DNA of 64,000 nt from Streptomyces sp. GS7 (lineage in GTDB: Bacteria; Actinomycetota; Actinomycetes; Streptomycetales; Streptomycetaceae). Position numbers and translations under genes: made by a program. The stretch covers positions 3,155,501-3,219,500 of the forward strand of contig NZ_CP047146.1 of assembly GCF_009834125.1 (NCBI RefSeq), written 5' to 3'. The notes beneath the pieces were generated by a model that was not told the origin of the DNA, did no database searches, and was given only the letters and a program-made list of their open reading frames with translations. Below are positions 33,779-41,254 of this stretch, piece after piece (the stretch's first letter is position 1; every line of letters starts with the position of its first letter).

Positions 33779-34630
33779 ATGGCGGGTGACGAAGGGCTCT
33801 TCGGTCCGCGCTCGGTGACCTGGCAGTTGCACGGCGACCCGATGATGTGGATCGCGGGCGTCCGCGCGCTGTACCTCCAGGCGCTCCACCCGCGCGCGGT
33901 GCGCGGCGTCACCCAGAACTCGGCAGCCTTCCGTATGACCGGGCGGGGCCGGCGCGACGCCTGGGGCCGGCTGATGCGGACCGCGAACTTCGTCGGGACG
34001 GTCACGTACGGGACGACCGGCGACGCCGAGCGGGCCGGCGCCGCGGTCCGCGGGATCCACCGCAGGCTGACCGCCACCGACCCGGCCACCGGCGAGCGCT
34101 ACCGCGTCGACGACCCCGCGCTGCTGCTCTGGGTGCACTGCGCGGAGGTGGACTCCTACCTCCAGGTGCTCCGCCGCTCCGGCTACCCCGTCGGCGACAC
34201 CCAGGCCGACCGCTATCTGCGCGAACAGCGCGCCGGCGCCCGGCTCGTCGGCCTCGACCCGGCACAGGTCCCCGCCGACCGGGCCGCGCTGGCCGCCTAC
34301 TTCGCACGCGTACGGCCCGAGCTCGCGCTCACCCCGGAAGCCCGGCTGATCGACGGCTTCCTGCGCCGCCCGCCCACCCCGGCCCCGCTCGTCCCCCTCC
34401 GCGCGCTGCTCTGGCGCCCGGTGGCGGACCTGGCGTACGGGGCGCTGCCCGCCCACGCCCACCGGCTGTACGGCCGGCCGGCACCGCCGCCCGCCGCCGT
34501 CACCCGCAGGCTGCGCGCCACCGGCCGGCTGCTGCGCGCCGTTCCGCCCGCCCTCCGCTGGCAGCTGCCGCCGAAGCACATCCTGCGCGCGGTGGCGCGG
34601 CTCGGCCCCGGTACCCGGCCAGGGCCGTAG
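33779..34630 (+). CDS. Oxygenase MpaB family protein (DUF2236)
   Basis: A 283-residue protein of the DUF2236/MpaB family, which includes the heme-containing rubber oxygenase Lcp and fungal MpaB. The conserved start GPRSVTWQLHGDPMMWIAGV and RALYLQALHPRAVRGVTQNS are diagnostic, the latter containing the family His. A later block is RYRVDDPALLLWVHCAEVDS. Related proteins are common beside sterol and lipid catabolic genes in actinomycetes, but their reaction there is unknown. ATG 33779 has GGGAGG upstream and follows fadE by 22 bases, so they form an operon. The TAG stop is the first part of the nested repeat element at 34628-34868. Confidence 0.85.
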   Translation: MAGDEGLFGPRSVTWQLHGDPMMWIAGVRALYLQALHPRAVRGVTQNSAAFRMTGRGRRDAWGRLMRTANFVGTVTYGTTGDAERAGAAVRGIHRRLTATDPATGERYRVDDPALLLWVHCAEVDSYLQVLRRSGYPVGDTQADRYLREQRAGARLVGLDPAQVPADRAALAAYFARVRPELALTPEARLIDGFLRRPPTPAPLVPLRALLWRPVADLAYGALPAHAHRLYGRPAPPPAAVTRRLRATGRLLRAVPPALRWQLPPKHILRAVARLGPGTRPGP

Positions 34631-34868
34631 GGAGCTGTCCGATGGGTCATGGCCGGGTCCGCGGCGCCTGGCACGGCACTCCCCCAGCTGACGCTGGGGG
34701 TGCCCCCACGCCGCGTTGCCGAACCGTCCCGATAGCTCCGCTATCAGGACGCTCCGGCGCCTTGCGCTCCGCTTCGCTCCGCCTCGGCTCTTTGGACGGT
34801 CGCCGGAAGCCGAGCTGCACCGCACCAGACGCCGCGGCCTATCCGACCCTGACCCATCGGACAGGCCC
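34628..34868. repeat. MITE-like nested inverted-repeat element, copy 2 of the TAG-GGGCTGTCC family
   Basis: The outer arms are CTGTCCGATGGGTCA at 34635-34649 and its exact complement at 34850-34864. Inside them lies a second pair of imperfect inverted ends: GCGGCGCCTGGCACGGCAC at 34661-34679 against the complement of the stretch ending GACGCCGCGG near 34819-34838. Two small hairpins sit within, CCCCCAGC/GCTGGGGG (34681-34700) and GATAGC/GCTATC (34731-34745). No protein is encoded. Compared with copy 1 at 10306, about 180 bases appear inserted at the loop. Confidence 0.7.
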
Positions 34869-34962
34869 TACAAGCTCCGCGATTCCGCCGCCATACTGGA
34901 CGGGCAGGGCACACAGGGGGATCCACGCGGCTGAACGCGGGGGGCGGGGGCGGCGATTCAGG
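34869..34962. other. Upstream region of the protein kinase gene
   Basis: Ninety-four bases between the repeat element and the kinase start. The stretch ccatactggacgggcagggcacacagggggatcc is the only moderately AT-rich part and may hold the promoter, but no clear -35/-10 pair was found. The bases before the kinase ATG are a run of G with no separated ribosome-binding site. Confidence 0.35.
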
Positions 34963-36951
34963 ATGGCGGAGAACAGACTGATCCAGGGGCGTTACCGGTT
35001 GCTCGACATCATCGGGCGCGGCGGCATGGGGGAGGTGTGGCGGGCCCGTGACGAGTCGCTGGGCCGCCAGGTCGCGGTCAAGTGCCTCAAGCCCATGGGC
35101 CAGCGGCAGGAGCCGGGGTTCCTGCGGGTGCTGCGCGAGCGCTTCCGCCGGGAAGCCCGGGTCGCCGCCGCGCTCCAGCACCGCGGCATCACCGTGGTCC
35201 ACGACTTCGGCGAGGACGGCGGCATCCTCTTCATCGTCATGGAGCTGCTGAACGGCCGCAATCTCAGCCAGCTGCTGGACGACAACCGGCGCCAGCCGCT
35301 GCCCGTCGCGGACGTCATCGAGATCGCCGAACAGGTCACCGCGGCGCTCGCCTACACCCACGAACAAGCCATTGTCCACCGCGATCTGAAGCCGGCGAAC
35401 ATCGTCCGCACCACCGACGGCACGGTCAAGATCTGCGACTTCGGCATCGCCCGCCTCGGCCACGACATCGGCTTCACCGCCCGGCTCACCGGCACCGGCG
35501 TCGCCATGGGCAGCCCGCACTACATGTCACCCGAGCAGATCGGCGCCGGCACCGTCGACCACCGCAGCGACCTGTACTCCCTCGGCTGCGTGCTCTACGA
35601 GATCGCCACCGGCGCCCCGCCGTTCGCCGAGGGCGACGCCTGGGCGGTGCTCGTCGGACATCGCGACACCGCCCCCGAACCGCCGCGCCGGGCGCGCCCC
35701 GACCTGCCCGAGGCGTATGAGCGGATCGTCCTGGACCTGCTCGCCAAGGCGCCGGACGACCGTCCCGGGGACGCCGACGAGCTGGGCAAGCGGCTCGCCG
35801 ACGCCCGCCATCGGCGCACCGTCCGGGGCCCGGGCAGCGGGTCTGGGGACGTCACGGTGCCCACCCCGTGTCTGCCCTCCTGGACGCAGGGGATCACCGT
35901 CGGCTCCCCGGCCGCCGGCGCCCGGCCGCGCCGCCGCCCGGTGTCCGACCGGGCCGCCGCGGTCCTCACCGACGCCTGGACCGTCGGCGGCGACCCGCAG
36001 CGCGGGGAGTCGTCCCCGGCTGTCGGGCTCTTCCAGCCGGCACCGGCCGAAGGCCACCACGCCACCCTCGCGGCGCTCACCGACCGTCTGGAGAGTGCCC
36101 GGCAACTGGCCGGGATCGGCCGGCACTTCGAGGCGCACCAGCTCTTCACCGAGGTGCTGGCAGGCCGGGAGCGCACCCTGGGCCCCGACCACCCCGACAC
36201 GCTCGGCTGCCGCCACCACCTCGCGGTCGGGCTCGGCCGGCTGGGCCGGCTGGAGGACGGCCGGCGCACCGCCCACGAGGTGGCGGCCGCCCGCGCCCGG
36301 GTGCTCGGCGCCCACCACCCGGACACCCTGGCGAGCCGATTTCAACTCGCATCCGTCACGGGGCAGTTGGGTGCCTGGCCGGAGGCGCTGCGGACGTACC
36401 GGGAGGTCGCCGCGGCGCGCGCCGAGTCGCTGGGCCCGGACCACCCGGACACCCTCGCCGCCCGCTACGAGGTCGGCATCTGCCTGGGCCGGCTGGGGCG
36501 CAGCGCGGAGGCCCTGACGCACTACCGGGAGCTGGTGGCGGCCCGCACCCGCGCCCAGGGCGCCGACGACCCGGAGACGCTGCGCGCCCGGCACGGACTC
36601 GGTGTCAACTACGGCCGCCAGAACCGCTGGGAGGAGGCGCTGGCCGAGGCCCGCCAGGTGACCGCGGCGCGCGCCCGGGTGCTCGGCGCCGACCACCCCG
36701 ACACCCTCACCAGCCGCCGGGAGACCGCCGTGGCGCTCGGCCGGCTCGGGCGCTGGGGCGATGCGCTGGAGGTCTACCGCCAGGTCGCCGACGACCGCGA
36801 ACGGATCCTCGGTCCGGCCCACCTCGACGCGCTCGCCAGCCGCGGCGACCAGGCGCAGTGCCTGGAGCAACTGGGGCGCACGGACGAGGCCGCGGCCCTC
36901 TACCGCCGGGTCGCGGCGCTGCGCCAGGAGCGCGCGCGACACCGGCGGTAG
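34963..36951 (+). CDS. Ser/Thr protein kinase with C-terminal tetratricopeptide repeats
   Basis: A 662-residue cytoplasmic kinase. The kinase domain, residues 11-280, is complete: glycine loop GRGGMGEVW (18-26), K40 in VAVK, catalytic loop VHRDLKPANI with D141, DFG at 159-161, and activation segment to GSPHYMSPEQIG. A Pro/Ser/Gly linker (about 280-345) leads to at least five TPR_12-type repeats of about 42 residues, each containing a phrase like LGPDHPDTLAARYEVGICLG, then LGRSAEALTHYRELVAAR. No transmembrane segment is seen, unlike the many PknB-type receptor kinases, so it probably phosphorylates partners gathered by the TPR domain. It stands alone, convergent with the alpha-galactosidase gene. 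Confidence 0.93.
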   Translation: MAENRLIQGRYRLLDIIGRGGMGEVWRARDESLGRQVAVKCLKPMGQRQEPGFLRVLRERFRREARVAAALQHRGITVVHDFGEDGGILFIVMELLNGRNLSQLLDDNRRQPLPVADVIEIAEQVTAALAYTHEQAIVHRDLKPANIVRTTDGTVKICDFGIARLGHDIGFTARLTGTGVAMGSPHYMSPEQIGAGTVDHRSDLYSLGCVLYEIATGAPPFAEGDAWAVLVGHRDTAPEPPRRARPDLPEAYERIVLDLLAKAPDDRPGDADELGKRLADARHRRTVRGPGSGSGDVTVPTPCLPSWTQGITVGSPAAGARPRRRPVSDRAAAVLTDAWTVGGDPQRGESSPAVGLFQPAPAEGHHATLAALTDRLESARQLAGIGRHFEAHQLFTEVLAGRERTLGPDHPDTLGCRHHLAVGLGRLGRLEDGRRTAHEVAAARARVLGAHHPDTLASRFQLASVTGQLGAWPEALRTYREVAAARAESLGPDHPDTLAARYEVGICLGRLGRSAEALTHYRELVAARTRAQGADDPETLRARHGLGVNYGRQNRWEEALAEARQVTAARARVLGADHPDTLTSRRETAVALGRLGRWGDALEVYRQVADDRERILGPAHLDALASRGDQAQCLEQLGRTDEAAALYRRVAALRQERARHRR

Positions 36952-36969
36952 CGTGCGGTTGACGGGTCG

Positions 36970-38259
36970 TCAGTGCGGGGTGACCCGGTAGAGCACCGTG
37001 CCGTGCGGCGGGACGTTCCGGGCGATCAGGTCCCGGCGGGTGAGCGTGGTGCGGCCGGTCACCAGATCCCGCACCCGGTACGCGCCGGCCTCCGGCAGCC
37101 CCGTGGCGCCGGCCGCGATGGACAGCGTGCGGGCCGTCTTGCCCGAGTTGAACAGCGCGACCGCCTGGTCACCGTTCTTCAGCGGCTTGGACAGCACCAC
37201 GCCGTCGCCGTCCTGCTGCACGATGTGCCCCTGGATGCCCAGCGGGTCCTGGTCGACGGCGATGATCCCGCGGTTGCCCAGGATCGCCCGCGCCTGGGGG
37301 GAGAGCCTGCCGAGGTCCGTACTGGAGATCAGCGGCGCGGCCATGATCGCCCACAGCGACATCTGGCTCTGCATCTCGGCACGCGACAGCCCCACGTCAC
37401 CGACCAGCAGGAAGTCGGGGTCGTTCCAGCGTCCGGGCCGCTGGAGTTCGGCCAGGTTGGCGTTGTAGCGGAAGTTGAAGGCGATGGAGGCCCACTTCTT
37501 GGCCGGGGTGCTCTGCTGCACCGCGATGTCCGCCCCGCCCCGCCACAGGTTCCCCAACTGCGCCGACCAGCCGATGACCTGGTGCCAGACCTTGTCCCCG
37601 TTGTACTGGAAGTAGGCGGGCGCGGAGATGGAGAAGGTGATGGGCCGTCCGGTGGCCCGCAGCGCCCGGCTCTGCTGGCGGTACAGGTCGTGGTACACCT
37701 GCTCCTTGCTCTGCCCCTTGGCGACCGGCACGTTGCAGCCGTCGGCCTTGAGGTAGTCGACCCCCCAGCTCGCGAACAGCTTGGCGTCCTGGGGGAAGTG
37801 CCCCAGGCTGCCCGGATACTTACCGCAGGTCAGCGTGCCGACGTCCTCGTAGATCCCGAACTTCAGGCCCAGCTTGTGGAGTTGCTGGCCGAGGTAGGCC
37901 ATACCATGCGGGAACTTCGCCTTGTCCGGAACCAGTTCGCCCTTGGGGCCGCGCTGCTTGGCCATCCAGCAGTCGTCGACGGTGACGGTGCGGTAGCCGT
38001 TGTGCGCCAGCCCGCTGCGCACGAGGGCCCGCGCGTTGTCCAGGACCACCTGCTCGTTGACGTTGCACATGTAGTACGACCAGTTGTTCCAGCCCATAGG
38101 GGGCGTCGGGGCCAGGTTCGGGTACTGGCCGTCGCGCTGGGGCCCGGGTGCGCGGGCGGAGGCGGGGGCGGTGGCCGAGATCAGTCCCGCCGAGCAGGCG
38201 GCGACGGCGGTGAGTCCGGCGAGGGTGCGGCCGATGCGGGATACCGACGGATGGGACAC
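36970..38259 (-). CDS. Secreted alpha-galactosidase, glycoside hydrolase family 27
   Basis: A 429-residue secreted enzyme that removes alpha-linked galactose (melibiose, raffinose, galactomannan branches). The signal peptide is near residues 1-36 (IGRTLAGLTAVAACSAGLIS, cleavage after ASA). The barrel opens with LAPTPPMGWNNWSYYMCNVN. The nucleophile is D173 in DYLKADGCNVP, and the acid/base candidate is D244 in RGGADIAV; RWNDPDFLLVG is another conserved block. A C-terminal beta-sandwich of about 90 residues completes the family; no extra carbohydrate-binding module is present. The start is GTG 38259 with GAGGTGA upstream. No sugar transporter or regulator is adjacent. Confidence 0.93.
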   Translation of the reverse strand: MSHPSVSRIGRTLAGLTAVAACSAGLISATAPASARAPGPQRDGQYPNLAPTPPMGWNNWSYYMCNVNEQVVLDNARALVRSGLAHNGYRTVTVDDCWMAKQRGPKGELVPDKAKFPHGMAYLGQQLHKLGLKFGIYEDVGTLTCGKYPGSLGHFPQDAKLFASWGVDYLKADGCNVPVAKGQSKEQVYHDLYRQQSRALRATGRPITFSISAPAYFQYNGDKVWHQVIGWSAQLGNLWRGGADIAVQQSTPAKKWASIAFNFRYNANLAELQRPGRWNDPDFLLVGDVGLSRAEMQSQMSLWAIMAAPLISSTDLGRLSPQARAILGNRGIIAVDQDPLGIQGHIVQQDGDGVVLSKPLKNGDQAVALFNSGKTARTLSIAAGATGLPEAGAYRVRDLVTGRTTLTRRDLIARNVPPHGTVLYRVTPH

Positions 38260-38439
38260 GGGTCACCTCACGTGGTGGGTGGGACGGCCTGGTCGATCGG
38301 CCGTCGGGGCGGTTCCGGGGCGGCGCACCGCCGGACGCTAGGAGCCCGTACGGATCCGGTCAAGAAGACGCACCGGCCGAAGTGAGGCATTCAGCCGCGC
38401 GGGCCTGGCGAGCGAGATCACCGCGTGCTACCAAGGGGC

Positions 38440-40008
38440 ATGCCGGAACGGACTTCGTATGACGCGGTCATCGTCGGCGGCGGCCACAACGGACTGGTGG
38501 CCGCCGCCTATCTCGCGCGCGCCGGGCGCAGCGTGCTGGTGCTGGAACGGCTGGACCACACCGGTGGGGCCGCCGTGTCGACGCGGGCCTTCGCCGGGGT
38601 CGACGCCCGGCTGTCCCGCTACTCCTACCTCGTCAGCCTGCTGCCGCCGAAGATCGTGCGGGACCTCGGGCTGCGCTTCGCGGTCCGCAAGCGCACCGTC
38701 TCGTCGTACACCCCCACCGTGCGCGGCGGCCGGCCCACCGGTCTGCTGGTCGGCGGCGGGCCGGACCGCACCCGCGCGTCGTTCGCCGAACTCACCGGAT
38801 CGGACCGGGAGTTCGACGCCTGGCAGCGCTTCTACGACACCACCCACCGGCTCGCCGGCCGGGTCTTCCCCACCCTCACCGAACCGCTGCCCACCCGTTC
38901 CGCGCTGCGGGCCCGCATCGACGACGACGCCACCTGGCACGCCCTCTTCGAACGCCCCCTGGGCGAGTTGATCGAGGAGACGTTCGACGACGACCTGATC
39001 CGCGGGGTGGTCCTCACCGACGCCCTCATCGGCACTTTCACCACCGCCCACGACCCGTCACTCCGCCAGAACCGCTGCTTCCTCTACCACGTCATCGGCG
39101 GCGGCACCGGCGACTGGGACGTCCCGATCGGCGGGATGGGCGCCCTCACCGACGCGCTGGCCGACGCCGCCCGCCGAGCCGGCGCCGAGATCGTCACCAG
39201 CTGCCCGGTGACCGCCATCGCCACCGACGGCCGCACCGCGGAGGTCACCTGCGACCAGGGCACCATCGGGGCCCGCCGCGTCCTGGTCAACGCGGCCCCC
39301 CGGGAACTGGCCCGGCTGCTGGGCGAGTCGGAGCCGCCGCCCGCCGAAGGCGCCCAGCTCAAGGTGAACATGCTGCTCACCCGGCTGCCCCGGCTCCGGG
39401 ACGCCGGCGTCGACCCGCGCGAAGCCTTCTCCGGCACCTTCCACATCGCCGAGGGATACGGCCAGTTGGAGACCGCCCACCGGCAGGCCGCAGCCGGCGA
39501 GCTGCCCGCCGCGCCGCCCTCGGAGATCTACTGCCACTCCCTGACCGACCCCTCCATCCTGGGCGCGGACCTGGTCCGCCAGGGCTACCACACCCTCACC
39601 CTGTTCGGCCTGCACACCCCCGCCCGGCTCTTCACGGCCGACACCGCCGCCAAGCCGGCGACCCGCGACCGCCTCCTCGCCGCCACCCTCGCCCAGTTGG
39701 ACGCGCACCTCGCCGAACCGCTCGCCGACTGCCTGGCCCTGGACGCCGAGGGCCGGCCCTGCATCGAGGCTCGCAGCCCGCTCGACCTGGACCGTGAACT
39801 GGGCCTGCCCGGCGGCAACATCTTCCACCGCGAGCTGGCCTTCCCGTACACCGACGAGGCGGACGGCGCGGCCGGTGCCCCGGCCCGCTGGGGGGTGGCG
39901 ACCGGGCACGCCAACGTCCTGCTCTGCGGCGCGGGCGCGATCCGCGGCGGGGGAGTGAGTGGGATCCCGGGGCACAACGCGGCGATGGCGGTGCTGGAGG
40001 AGGGGTGA
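38440..40008 (+). CDS. FAD-dependent oxidoreductase, phytoene desaturase/PYROXD2-like
   Basis: A 522-residue flavoprotein of the phytoene dehydrogenase superfamily, closest in layout to the PYROXD2/CrtI-like group of unknown substrate. The FAD motif YDAVIVGGGHNGLVAAAYLA is at residues 8-27, followed by LVLERLDHTGGAAVSTRAF. A central IGGGTGDWDVPIGGMGALTD and C-terminal LLCGAGAIRGGGVSGIPGHN complete the superfamily pattern. No phytoene synthase or other carotenoid genes are nearby, so carotenoid desaturation is unlikely. It may oxidise a lipid or alcohol. The gene is divergent from the alpha-galactosidase and precedes the nitronate monooxygenase by 98 bases, but a palindrome between them suggests a separate promoter there. 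Confidence 0.85.
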   Translation: MPERTSYDAVIVGGGHNGLVAAAYLARAGRSVLVLERLDHTGGAAVSTRAFAGVDARLSRYSYLVSLLPPKIVRDLGLRFAVRKRTVSSYTPTVRGGRPTGLLVGGGPDRTRASFAELTGSDREFDAWQRFYDTTHRLAGRVFPTLTEPLPTRSALRARIDDDATWHALFERPLGELIEETFDDDLIRGVVLTDALIGTFTTAHDPSLRQNRCFLYHVIGGGTGDWDVPIGGMGALTDALADAARRAGAEIVTSCPVTAIATDGRTAEVTCDQGTIGARRVLVNAAPRELARLLGESEPPPAEGAQLKVNMLLTRLPRLRDAGVDPREAFSGTFHIAEGYGQLETAHRQAAAGELPAAPPSEIYCHSLTDPSILGADLVRQGYHTLTLFGLHTPARLFTADTAAKPATRDRLLAATLAQLDAHLAEPLADCLALDAEGRPCIEARSPLDLDRELGLPGGNIFHRELAFPYTDEADGAAGAPARWGVATGHANVLLCGAGAIRGGGVSGIPGHNAAMAVLEEG

Positions 40009-40045
40009 GAGCGGCTCCGCTCTCCGGCACCGTGTTCGTCGACGG

Positions 40046-40066
40046 TTTCTGACGCAGCATCAGAAA
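40046..40066. promoter_or_regulatory. Palindrome TTTCTGA-N7-TCAGAAA upstream of the nitronate monooxygenase-ligase operon
   Basis: Perfect 7-base arms at 40046-40052 and 40060-40066 surround CGCAGCA. The size and symmetry fit a TetR-family operator. It lies 41-61 bases upstream of the nitronate monooxygenase start. The same core, TTTCTGACGCA, recurs inverted in the divergent promoter of the sterol ligase gene (51981-52003), suggesting one shared regulator. Confidence 0.65.
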
Positions 40067-40106
40067 ATCTCTTCCCTCGTACGGCCCGCTGCGGCATCCT
40101 TCGCCC

Positions 40107-41210
40107 ATGCAGACGGAGCTGAGCAACGCGCTGGGAGTCGAGCACGCCGTCTTCGGGTTCACGCCCTTTCCCGCGGTCGCCGCGGCGATCACCAGGGCCG
40201 GCGGGTTCGGGGTGCTCGGCGCGGTCCGCTACACCGCGCCCGGTGAACTGGCCCGCGACCTGGACTGGTTGCAGGAGCACAGCGACGGACTGCCCTACGG
40301 CCTCGATGTCGTGATGCCCGCCACGAAGGTGGCGGGCGTCACCGAGGCGGAGGTGGAGGCGATGATTCCCCCCGGGCACCGGCGGTTCGTCGACGGGATC
40401 CTGGCGAAGTACGACGTGCCGCCGCTCGCGCCGGGGGAGGCGTCGGGCTGGCGGATCACCGGCTGGATGGAACAGGTCGCCCGCACCCAGCTCGACGTCG
40501 CCTTCGACTACCCGATCAAGCTGCTGGCCAACGCCCTCGGCTCACCTCCCGCGGACGTCATCCGGCGCGCCCACGACCACGGCGTACGGGTCGCCGCGCT
40601 GGCCGGCAGCCCCCGGCACGCGCTGCACCACAAGGCCGCGGGCATCGACGTCGTCGTCGCCCAGGGTTACGAAGCCGGCGGTCACACCGGCGAGATCGCC
40701 ACCATGGTGCTCACCCCCGAAGTCGTGGCCGCCGTCGCCCCGTTGCCGGTGCTGGCCGCCGGCGGCATCGGTACCGGCGAGCAGATCGCCGCCGGACTCG
40801 CCCTCGGCGCCCAGGGCGTGTGGCTCGGCTCGATCTGGCTCACCACCGAGGAGGCGGATCTGCACTCCCGGCGGCTGACCGCGAAACTGCTCGCCGCCGG
40901 ACCCGGCGACACCGTCCGCTCCCGCGCCCTGACGGGCAAGCCCGCCCGCCAGCTGCGCACCGCGTGGACCGACGCCTGGGACGGCCCGGACGGCCCCGGC
41001 ACCCTCCCGATGCCGCTCCAAGGACTGCTGGTCGCCGAGGCCAACTCCCGTATCCAGCGGCACGAGGTCGAGCCGCTGCTCGGCACACCGGTCGGCCAGA
41101 TCGTCGGCCGGATGACCAGCGAACGCAGCGTCCAGGCCGTCTTCGACGACCTCACCCGCGGCTTCGAACGGGCCATCGACCGCATCAACCGCATCGCCGG
41201 CCGCGCCTGA
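40107..41210 (+). CDS. Nitronate monooxygenase-family FMN enzyme
   Basis: A 367-residue TIM-barrel FMN protein of the 2-nitropropane dioxygenase/nitronate monooxygenase superfamily. Family blocks are the N-terminal VAAAITRAGGFGVLGAVRYT, KAAGIDVVVAQGYEAGGHTG with the catalytic His, PVLAAGGIGTGEQIAAGLAL and GAQGVWLGSIWLTTEEA. In sterol-degrading actinobacteria members of this superfamily act as flavin reductases on CoA thioesters rather than on nitronates. Given its partner acyl-CoA ligase 44 bases downstream and the palindrome shared with the fadD19 locus, a CoA-thioester role is favoured here; this is inference. No strong ribosome-binding site is seen before ATG 40107. Confidence 0.86.
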   Translation: MQTELSNALGVEHAVFGFTPFPAVAAAITRAGGFGVLGAVRYTAPGELARDLDWLQEHSDGLPYGLDVVMPATKVAGVTEAEVEAMIPPGHRRFVDGILAKYDVPPLAPGEASGWRITGWMEQVARTQLDVAFDYPIKLLANALGSPPADVIRRAHDHGVRVAALAGSPRHALHHKAAGIDVVVAQGYEAGGHTGEIATMVLTPEVVAAVAPLPVLAAGGIGTGEQIAAGLALGAQGVWLGSIWLTTEEADLHSRRLTAKLLAAGPGDTVRSRALTGKPARQLRTAWTDAWDGPDGPGTLPMPLQGLLVAEANSRIQRHEVEPLLGTPVGQIVGRMTSERSVQAVFDDLTRGFERAIDRINRIAGRA

Positions 41211-41254
41211 CCCGTTGTCCCGCCGATCCGCCCCTGCCCGAGGAGGACCCGCCC

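Noticed and set aside
38440..40008. Carotenoid phytoene desaturase.
   Set aside because: No crtB, crtE or other carotenoid gene is nearby, and the layout fits the PYROXD2-like group better.
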